From: Syntrophaceae bacterium UBA3084
GTDB lineage: Bacteria; Desulfobacterota; Syntrophia; Syntrophales; UBA6807
Reading direction: 5' to 3'
DNA: 13,746 bases
Assembly: GCA_002367335.1 (NCBI GenBank)
Contig: DFBI01000086.1
Location: 1-13,746, forward strand
Shown piece after piece: positions 7,971 to 12,912 of the stretch (position 1 is its first letter; every line of letters begins with the position of its first letter). A program made the position numbers and the translations under genes. Under the pieces are notes generated by a model. The model was not told the DNA's origin. It worked only from the letters and a program-made list of their open reading frames with translations, and made no database searches.

Positions 7971-8474
7971 CTAATTTCTTGAGGCCCCTGTCTTAAAACC
8001 TTTTAAGTTCATTTCAATCCGGTCTGGTTGGGATGACTTTCTGATTATTGTTTCCATTACTCCTTCATCACAAAAAAGGTTGCCCTCTTTAACAGCATAT
8101 CCCAGAAGGACGAGATTCGTGACAAGAAGTGACCCGCATTCCTTTGCCAGCCCGGTTGCATCAATATTGTAATACTCTCCAGAGATATCAGTATTTACAA
8201 ATGACCTCCCTCCGGGCCCTATGAAGTTCCTGTAGATGTCGAGGTCCGAAGCATTGATAAATAATCCGACATCGCATTGTCCCATGCGGATCAAAGGACT
8301 CTTGAAGGGTCCAACCTTGACATGCGATACAACTGTTCCACCTCTCATGGCCATACCGTGCGTTTCTGAAGTCAGGACATCAAGCCCCTCTTCTACGGCT
8401 GCCTGTGCAAAAAGCCTGGTCAGAAAAAGCACACCTTGACCGCCAATGCCGCTTACAATGATCTGCTGTTTCAT
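7971..8474 (-). CDS. iorB: Indolepyruvate/arylpyruvate:ferredoxin oxidoreductase, beta (gamma-domain) subunit
   Basis: Small subunit of the thiamine-diphosphate- and ferredoxin-dependent arylpyruvate oxidoreductase. The complex interconverts arylpyruvate + CoA + oxidised ferredoxin with arylacetyl-CoA + CO2 + reduced ferredoxin. The product contains the pyruvate-ferredoxin oxidoreductase gamma domain, opening with IIVSGIGGQGVLFLTRLFAQAA and continuing with SETHGMAMRGGTVVSHVKVG and the LLVTNLVLLGYAV helix. The reading frame is open further upstream (to 8603), but the better start is the ATG at 8474-8472. It overlaps the iorA stop as ATGA and has GGAGG (complement of 8481-8485) at an ideal spacing. 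That gives 167 residues, somewhat short for the family. The upstream extension only re-reads the iorA ferredoxin region in another frame. A 110-nt gap without a clear promoter or terminator separates it from dctP. Confidence 0.93.
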   Translation of the reverse strand: MKQQIIVSGIGGQGVLFLTRLFAQAAVEEGLDVLTSETHGMAMRGGTVVSHVKVGPFKSPLIRMGQCDVGLFINASDLDIYRNFIGPGGRSFVNTDISGEYYNIDATGLAKECGSLLVTNLVLLGYAVKEGNLFCDEGVMETIIRKSSQPDRIEMNLKGFKTGASRN

Positions 8475-10309
8475 TTTTTGCCTCCACCTTCCGCGATGAT
8501 TGCTCCGACAGGACACACATGTTGACATACACCGCATCCAATACAGATATTCTGATCGATAATGACCCGCTCCCCATCCGAATCGAGAACAAGGGCAGGA
8601 CATTCAAAGTTGTTAAGACAGTATTCGCAGCCAGTACAATTTTCTGTTATTTTCATAGAATAAACAGGCTGTGCTTTCATGGCCTCTCTATCCAGGACGC
8701 AGGGATGTTTTGATATAATTACAGCGACACCCCCATCTTCACTGCGGCAGTATTGGTCAGCTTCTTTGAGATAGGAAGTAAACGTTTCTAAATCATAGGG
8801 ATCGCATTCTTTAAGAAACCTGACGCCACAGGCCTTCACAAGATCGGGGATAAGTACAGGGGTCCCCCTTGTTCCATCGGCCATAATACCCACTTCCGGT
8901 GTCGGTTGATTGCCTGTCATTGCCGTGGTGGAGTTATCCAGAATAACCACGATAAACCGTGCCTTTTGAAAGACGGCATTGATCAGGCCCGGAATCCCCG
9001 CATGGAAGAAGGTGGAATCACCAATGGTCACCGCGATGGTGGGAAATTTTTCATTATCCTGGGCATACGCATGGTAAAAACCTGCCCCCTGGCTTATACA
9101 AGCACCCATACAGTGACAGGTATCTACGGCGCCAAGATTCATGCCGAGTGTATAACAGCCGATATCACTGGGAAAGATTCCCTTCGGAAATGTTTCCTTG
9201 ATTGCGTAAAATGCCGCTCGATGGGGGCACCCCGGACAGAGGGTTGGTCTTTTCCCTTTTATTTGTTCGGGAGAGGCACCGGTTTCCAAAGGTATTTCAA
9301 GGAATTTCTTCAGCACATCCTGAATGATATCCGGTGTCAATTCCCCCTGATTGGGAATTAATTTTGAATTTCTTCCATTGATTTCAGAATTCGTCAGTTG
9401 CATCTCAATTACAGGATAGGTCTCCTCAATAACGAGTATCTTTTCGTATCCGGAATTTATTTTACGAGTGAATTTCTTGTTCAGAGGGTATGGCATGGTA
9501 ACCTGGAAAAGGTCTATTTTCCCTAAGAATTTCATATCTTCCAGAAGATCGCAGGTATGGGCGAAGGCCACGCCGGATGATATTATGCAGTGCTTGCTCA
9601 ATGAGCCATCACCTGGAATAAGTAATGGTGAAAAATCTTCTTCCTCCAGTATTTTGTCAATTTTATCGTTTAAACGATGGTGGAGGTCATATAAAAATTG
9701 TGGCGTTGCAACCCAGCGCCCCGGGTCTTTCTCAAAATCGGCAGTCCTTTCCAGTCTTTCAGGAAGCAAACATGGGACATTCTGCCTGGCATGGCAGATA
9801 CGGGTGGTGGGACGGAGCATGACGGGAATTTCATATTTCTCGGATAGCTCAAAGGCCTTCCTGACCATCTCTTTTGCCTCCCTGGGACTGGCAGGATCAA
9901 AAACGGGTATCTTCGCGGAAAGTGCGAACAAGCGGCTGTCCTGCTCAGTCTGGGAGCTGTGGGGACCGGGATCATCGGCTACAATAACAACGAAACCGCC
10001 CTTAACCCCAAGATAGGCGGAGCGCATGAAAGGATCTGATGCCACATTCAGACCGACCTGCTTCATGGCCACGGCGGATCTCTTGCCGGTATAACTGTTC
10101 GCCAGCGCTACCTCATAGGCAACTTTCTCATTTACAGACCACTCTATATGCATTTTAATTTCTGCTTCTCTGGAAAAATTAACGACTGATGCGAGAATCT
10201 CCGATGCCGGAGTGCCCGGGTAAGAAGCGGTAAGTGTACATCCGGCTTCAACCACTCCTCTGCCAATCGCTTCATTTCCCATGAGTATTTTCTGTTTTGT
10301 CTGATCCAT
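8471..10309 (-). CDS. iorA: Indolepyruvate/arylpyruvate:ferredoxin oxidoreductase, alpha subunit with fused ferredoxin domain
   Basis: Catalytic subunit that binds thiamine diphosphate and exchanges electrons with ferredoxin. From the preferred start it has 612 residues, the normal IorA length. The N-terminal PFOR pyrimidine-binding domain has GNEAIGRGVVEAG (11-23) and SYPGTPASEI (29-38). The central cofactor region has CPGCPHR (358-364), GDSTFFHAG (430-438) and DNSTTAMTG (458-466). The C-terminal 2[4Fe-4S] ferredoxin has Cys558/561/564/570 (CX2CX2CX5CP) and Cys589/592/595/599 (CX2CX2CX3CP). The frame is open up to 10357, but that start lies inside the terminator hairpin. The Met at 10309 has AGGAG (complement of 10317-10321) at a good spacing and begins DQTKQKILMGNEA, as in the family. 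It overlaps iorB by 4 nt. Expression should depend on the Trp attenuator upstream. Confidence 0.95.
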   Translation of the reverse strand: MDQTKQKILMGNEAIGRGVVEAGCTLTASYPGTPASEILASVVNFSREAEIKMHIEWSVNEKVAYEVALANSYTGKRSAVAMKQVGLNVASDPFMRSAYLGVKGGFVVIVADDPGPHSSQTEQDSRLFALSAKIPVFDPASPREAKEMVRKAFELSEKYEIPVMLRPTTRICHARQNVPCLLPERLERTADFEKDPGRWVATPQFLYDLHHRLNDKIDKILEEEDFSPLLIPGDGSLSKHCIISSGVAFAHTCDLLEDMKFLGKIDLFQVTMPYPLNKKFTRKINSGYEKILVIEETYPVIEMQLTNSEINGRNSKLIPNQGELTPDIIQDVLKKFLEIPLETGASPEQIKGKRPTLCPGCPHRAAFYAIKETFPKGIFPSDIGCYTLGMNLGAVDTCHCMGACISQGAGFYHAYAQDNEKFPTIAVTIGDSTFFHAGIPGLINAVFQKARFIVVILDNSTTAMTGNQPTPEVGIMADGTRGTPVLIPDLVKACGVRFLKECDPYDLETFTSYLKEADQYCRSEDGGVAVIISKHPCVLDREAMKAQPVYSMKITENCTGCEYCLNNFECPALVLDSDGERVIIDQNICIGCGVCQHVCPVGAIIAEGGGKK

Positions 10310-10339
10310 GATTTGACTCCTGATCTCCATTTTCCCCAT

Positions 10340-10378
10340 AAAAAAAGCCGTGGACATTGAAAATTGTCCACGGCTTTT
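10340..10378 (-). terminator. Attenuator terminator (regions 3:4) before iorA
   Basis: Read on the minus strand, AAAAGCCGTGGACA (complement of 10365-10378) pairs perfectly over 14 bp with TGTCCACGGCTTTT (complement of 10343-10356). The loop is 8 nt and the U run is seven (complement of 10340-10346). It ends 30 nt before the iorA start. Region 3 of this stem can instead pair with region 2 inside the leader ORF, so the terminator is conditional. It would also stop readthrough from paaK. Confidence 0.92.
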
Positions 10379-10455
10379 AATAAAAACTCTGTATGTCTAA
10401 AATTCCTGCAGGTAGCGGACAGTTTTCCCCCTTTTATTTATCGACTGCCACCACC
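10359..10455 (-). promoter_or_regulatory. trp-type transcription attenuator with alternative 1:2 and 2:3 pairings
   Basis: Region 1 (GGTGGTGGCAG, complement of 10445-10455, containing the Trp codons) pairs with region 2 (CTGTCCGCTACC, complement of 10411-10422) over 11 base pairs with one bulged U. Region 2 can instead pair with region 3: GAAAACTGTCCGC (complement of 10415-10427) matches GTGGACAATTTTC (complement of 10359-10371) across 13 positions, with one G-U pair and one C-A mismatch. Region 3 otherwise forms the terminator with region 4. These are the pause, antiterminator and terminator structures of a classical trp attenuator. A ribosome stalled on Trp codons would hide region 1, free region 2, form 2:3 and permit transcription into iorA. 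Confidence 0.85.
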
Positions 10456-10486
10456 AGAATGTTAAACTATCCTTTTTTATATTCAT
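10397..10486 (-). CDS. Trp-rich leader peptide (29 aa) of the ior operon attenuator
   Basis: ATG at 10486-10484, TAG stop at 10399-10397. The peptide begins MNIKKDSLTF, then has three consecutive Trp codons (residues 11-13, complement of 10448-10456), then QSINKRG, and ends in YLQEF. No other protein in the window has a run of three Trp. The frame is closed upstream by TAA, and no upstream start codon is available in that frame. The Shine-Dalgarno is weak (only a GTGAG/TAAG purine patch about 15-20 nt upstream), which is the main weakness of the call. The ORF sits between a sigma70-like promoter and a conditional terminator, and its Trp codons form region 1 of the attenuator. Its likely role is to sense charged tRNA-Trp, as TrpL does in enteric bacteria; the peptide itself probably has no function. 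Confidence 0.85.
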   Translation of the reverse strand: MNIKKDSLTFWWWQSINKRGKTVRYLQEF

Positions 10487-10519
10487 ATCGATTAAGGTTT
10501 CTTACTCACTTTGCAGCTG

Positions 10520-10547
10520 ACTATCTTAATTTTACATAAAAAGTCAA
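10520..10547 (-). promoter_or_regulatory. Probable sigma70 promoter of the leader-ior-TRAP operon
   Basis: On the minus strand TTGACT (complement of 10542-10547), a 16-nt spacer and GATAGT (complement of 10520-10525) precede a predicted start near 10513. It starts 17 nt after the paaK stop. A terminated leader transcript from here would be about 170 nt, similar in scale to other trp leaders. The -10 box matches only 4 of 6 positions. Confidence 0.55.
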
Positions 10548-10563
10548 GAAAAAATTTTCTTTT

Positions 10564-11853
10564 TTAATCCCTGTTATCAAAAAGCCTCCTGGTTTTTTTC
10601 GCTGTTCTGGGAAGAGACTGATAGTCAACTATATCCACCTTCCCACTTACCAGCATTTCCTTTCTGATATCTCTCTCGATCTTCATGGCAAGCGTTTCGT
10701 CCCCCTTTGGATCATTCTTCTTTTCTCTTTCCACCGTTATGGTCATGTAGTCTTTGCCATCATCTCCTCGATTGAGATAAATCTGATATTCACTGCTGAT
10801 CTCAGCCTGTCTGGAAAGTATCTCATCTATGTGGCTGGGGTAAATGTTAACACCACGGATAATAAACATGTCATCGGAACGTCCCAATATCTTGTCGTGA
10901 CGGGGAAGAAAAGATCCGCATTGACAACGCCCCGGTATTGATCTTGTTAAATCTCTCGATCGATATCTGATTAGTGGTGTCCCCTCCTTTCGGAGCGTCG
11001 TGTACACCATTTCTCCCACTTCGCCTTCAGGAACAGGTTCCAGGGTCTCAGGATCGAGGAGTTCCATTATATAATAATCGGCCCAGTAGTGGATCCCTGT
11101 ATGATGGATGCAATCCAAACCTGTTCCGGGGCCATAAAGCTCTGTCAGGCCGGGAATGTCAAAAGCATGCTCGGCACCCAGCAGGTTTTTGATCTTTCTT
11201 GTGATGGCATCGCTTGATCTTTCAGCTCCAAAGATAACCTTTTTTACATTAATTTTATTCTTGAGCCCCCGCCTGTCCACCTCTTCGGCCAGAAGGAGCG
11301 CCATCGATGCTGTGGAACAGATTACTGTTGTCTGAAAATCAACGAGAAATTGCAGCTGCATATCGATATTGCCCGGTCCGGCCGGTATGGCAAACGCCCC
11401 GAATCTCTCACAGCCGAGTTGAAAACCGGCACCCGCGGTCCATACGCCGTATCCCACACATATCTGGACCCTGTCTTCCTTTGTCAGTCCCGCCATCTCG
11501 TAACACCTGGCAAACATATCGGCCCAGTCATCCACATCCTTCGCAGTGTAAACCATAACTTTTCTTTTGCCTGTTGTCCCCGAAGATGCGTGCATTCTTA
11601 CAATCTTCTCAAACGGCACGGATATGAGCGGCCAGGGATAGTTATCCTGCAGGTCTTCGGCGGTTACAAACGGCAGTCTCTTGAGATCATCGAGGCTCTT
11701 AATATCGTCAGGCTTAATACCCGCATCATTGAACCTCTCACGATAAAATGCAGATCCTCTATAGGCATGATTAACCGTCCACTTCAATCCAGACAGTTGA
11801 ATAGCATCCAGTTCTTCTTTGCTTTTAATTGTGGGCATAAATGATCTTTTCAT
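10564..11853 (-). CDS. paaK: PaaK-type arylacetate (phenylacetate)-CoA ligase
   Basis: Adenylate-forming ligase that activates an aryl acid with ATP and CoA to the aryl-CoA thioester via an acyl-AMP; cytosolic. From the preferred start it has 429 residues, typical for PaaK. Landmarks are the P-loop-like HASSGTTGKRKV (88-99), FGAERSSDAITRKI (208-221), TELYGPGTG (237-245), YRSRDLT (297-303), and the hinge/C-terminal motif GRSDDMFIIRGVNIYPSHIDEIL (324-346). The last part (RTAKKTRR, about 416-423) holds the candidate catalytic lysines. Three starts are possible: TTG at 11886 with a poor ribosome site, ATG at 11853 preceded by GGATGGA, and ATG at 11838 (MPTIKSKEELDA). I chose 11853. The substrate (phenylacetate, indoleacetate or another aryl acid) cannot be fixed from sequence. 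It lies just upstream of the Trp-controlled ior operon and divergent to a thioesterase. Confidence 0.93.
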   Translation of the reverse strand: MKRSFMPTIKSKEELDAIQLSGLKWTVNHAYRGSAFYRERFNDAGIKPDDIKSLDDLKRLPFVTAEDLQDNYPWPLISVPFEKIVRMHASSGTTGKRKVMVYTAKDVDDWADMFARCYEMAGLTKEDRVQICVGYGVWTAGAGFQLGCERFGAFAIPAGPGNIDMQLQFLVDFQTTVICSTASMALLLAEEVDRRGLKNKINVKKVIFGAERSSDAITRKIKNLLGAEHAFDIPGLTELYGPGTGLDCIHHTGIHYWADYYIMELLDPETLEPVPEGEVGEMVYTTLRKEGTPLIRYRSRDLTRSIPGRCQCGSFLPRHDKILGRSDDMFIIRGVNIYPSHIDEILSRQAEISSEYQIYLNRGDDGKDYMTITVEREKKNDPKGDETLAMKIERDIRKEMLVSGKVDIVDYQSLPRTAKKTRRLFDNRD

Positions 11854-11913
11854 TGAATCCATCCGATACTTGTAAGTGTTGTTCAATCTGGTCTCACTCT
11901 CTGACGAAAATGG

Positions 11914-12012
11914 TCATGTTAATTTGAAAAATAACCAAGCGAACAGCACCATTACCACAAATAAGCTTGCCAGCAAAGATATATTGAACAAAGCGCTATA
12001 ACCAACGACAAG
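11914..12012 (-). other. Short strongly hydrophobic open frame upstream of paaK (possible small membrane protein)
   Basis: Between a TAA and a TGA, 32 codons read as one transmembrane-like helix: GYSALFNISLLASLF then VVMVLFAWLFFKLT. Possible starts are TTG at 11991 (25 aa), GTG at 11958 (14 aa) and ATG at 11952 (12 aa, MVLFAWLFFKLT). None has a clear Shine-Dalgarno. It could be a small membrane protein, a decayed gene end, or chance. It is aromatic-rich like a leader peptide, but no terminator hairpin lies between it and paaK. I do not recognise it. Confidence 0.25.
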
Positions 12013-12070
12013 TTATGCAGAGCATATACCTGTATTTATAATGGACAAATCATTTTTCCAGAGGAAGAAG

Positions 12071-12098
12071 TTGACAGCAAAGCATTTCAAAGTATAAA
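12071..12098 (+). promoter_or_regulatory. Sigma70 promoter of the thioesterase gene
   Basis: Consensus -35 TTGACA (12071-12076), a 16-nt spacer and TATAAA (12093-12098, 5 of 6 to TATAAT). The predicted transcription start is near 12105, giving a leader of about 70 nt before the ATG at 12175. Confidence 0.75.
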
Positions 12099-12174
12099 AG
12101 AGGTACTTACATGTAGAAAACATCGGTCATTCACCCCAGACCCTAAGTAGGGCACACAATTGATAGGAGATACA

Positions 12175-12600
12175 ATGGATCAAAAATTAGAAACGAGAAT
12201 TAAAAACCTTCAACACCTTGCGAAAGGAACATTATTGTATAATCTGAAGATGGAATTGGTGGATATAAAGGATAACCAACTTACCATGACAATGCCCGTT
12301 ACACGATCAGTTCATCAACCTTTTGGTTTGCTGCATGGTGGAGCAACCGCAGCTTTGATTGAAACCGTTGCTTCTACGGCAAGTAATCTTTTTTGTCCGG
12401 AAGATATGATTGCAGTCGGCATCGAACTCAATTGCAGTCATCTCAGAAGTAAGACTGGAGGAACTCTCACCGCCGTCGGTACGGCAGTACACCTGGGCAG
12501 GAGAATTCATGCATGGGAAGTGAGGGTTTCTGATGAAGCGCATAAGCTTATTGCGACCGGCAGATGCACCTTATCCATAATTCCAAAACAGAGACCGTAA
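12175..12600 (+). CDS. Hotdog-fold acyl-CoA thioesterase (YdiI/MenI-PaaI family)
   Basis: Hydrolyses an acyl- or aryl-CoA to free acid and CoA in the cytosol. The 141-residue product is the usual size and is collinear with E. coli YdiI (MenI)/EntH. Gln48 and His54 lie in HQPFGLLHGG, the catalytic carboxylate Glu63 in AALIETVAS, and His89 in ELNCSHLRS; all fall at the positions known in that family. The frame opens at a TTG (12160), but the start is the ATG at 12175, which has AGGAGA (12165-12170) at a 4-nt spacing. In menaquinone makers this family can act on DHNA-CoA, and in phenylacetate catabolism (PaaI) on phenylacetyl-CoA. The position divergent from a PaaK-type ligase favours an aryl-CoA substrate. 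It appears monocistronic. Confidence 0.9.
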   Translation: MDQKLETRIKNLQHLAKGTLLYNLKMELVDIKDNQLTMTMPVTRSVHQPFGLLHGGATAALIETVASTASNLFCPEDMIAVGIELNCSHLRSKTGGTLTAVGTAVHLGRRIHAWEVRVSDEAHKLIATGRCTLSIIPKQRP

Positions 12601-12638
12601 AATCGCTGACAATCGTTGTTGAGCCACGAACATCGCAG

Positions 12639-12666
12639 GGAAGAGAGTGCCGTAGCACTCTCTTCC
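12639..12666. terminator. 12-bp perfect hairpin after the thioesterase gene
   Basis: GGAAGAGAGTGC (12639-12650) pairs with GCACTCTCTTCC (12655-12666) around a CGTA loop, 39 nt after the stop. Neither strand has a following T run, so it is not a standard intrinsic terminator. It may mark the 3' end of the mRNA or belong to an intergenic repeat element. Confidence 0.5.
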
Positions 12667-12670
12667 TAAC

Positions 12671-12770
12671 CCGGACAAGCCGGAACCGAGATGAACATTG
12701 AACATCGAACGTCCAACATCGAATGTTGAATGGGAAAAGGCGGCCAACCGTGAACCTTTGAACTGTGAAC
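12671..12770. repeat. Intergenic imperfect-palindrome repeat block (GAACAT/CGAAC type)
   Basis: After a small CCGG-ACAAG-CCGG hairpin (12671-12683), 12693-12732 is built of related 7-9-nt units (GAACATTG, AACATCGAAC, CAACATCGAATGTTGAATG) that form an imperfect palindrome. 12751-12770 continues with TGAACCTTTGAACTGTGAAC. Repeats of this style are common between genes in deltaproteobacteria and other anaerobes (recollection, not checked). The 312-nt gap 12601-12912 holds this block, the preceding hairpin and a possible promoter; I see no gene in it. Confidence 0.6.
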
Positions 12771-12798
12771 GATTACTAAATTATTATTCTAATCAGAT

Positions 12799-12804
12799 TA
12801 TAAT
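12799..12804 (+). promoter_or_regulatory. Possible -10 box upstream of the guanylyltransferase
   Basis: TATAAT matches the consensus exactly, but no good -35 hexamer lies 16-18 nt upstream (nearest TTACTA at 12773-12778, 20 nt). The start would be about 100 nt before the ATG. Weak call. Confidence 0.3.
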
Positions 12805-12912
12805 TGTGATAAGTTGCCGTATTTATGTAACTACTCAGGTGGATAGGCTGTAGACTGAAGCCGGTTAGGAAAACGTTCTGTTTACGAAAACATCAAATTT
12901 GGGAGAGACACC

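Larger units (their letters stand above)
11887..12174. other. Divergent regulatory region between paaK and the thioesterase
   Basis: This 288-nt region separates the two divergent genes. It holds the plus-strand promoter for the thioesterase, the hydrophobic micro-ORF on the minus strand, and a 22-nt segment (12041-12062) nearly identical to part of the guanylyltransferase gene. I could not find a convincing two-box promoter for paaK. A TATAAA (complement of 12035-12040) has no good -35 partner. Confidence 0.6.

Noticed and set aside
8475..8603. Upstream extension of iorB by 43 residues
   Set aside because: It re-reads the iorA ferredoxin-coding region in another frame with a Cys/Arg-rich nonsense sequence. 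The ATGA overlap with GGAGG marks the real start.
9468..10016. 182-codon plus-strand open frame inside iorA, and similar ones at 8906-9361 and 11350-11844
   Set aside because: They lie antisense to strongly recognised enzymes, have no family motifs and no ribosome sites. They are frame shadows.
10310..10357. Longer iorA start at 10357
   Set aside because: That ATG lies inside the 3:4 terminator hairpin and has no ribosome site. The Met at 10309 has AGGAG and matches the family N-terminus.
10340..10547. tnaC-like (Trp-induced) or T-box/riboswitch interpretation of the ior leader
   Set aside because: tnaC control uses Rho sites rather than an intrinsic 3:4 terminator and one key Trp codon. 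No T-box bulge sequence or aptamer-like core is visible, while the WWW ORF and alternative pairings fit ribosome-mediated attenuation.
11887..12012. Second aromatic-amino-acid attenuator before paaK (peptide MVLFAWLFFKLT)
   Set aside because: No terminator hairpin with a U tract and no competing stem lies between this ORF and paaK. The longer frame looks like a membrane helix.
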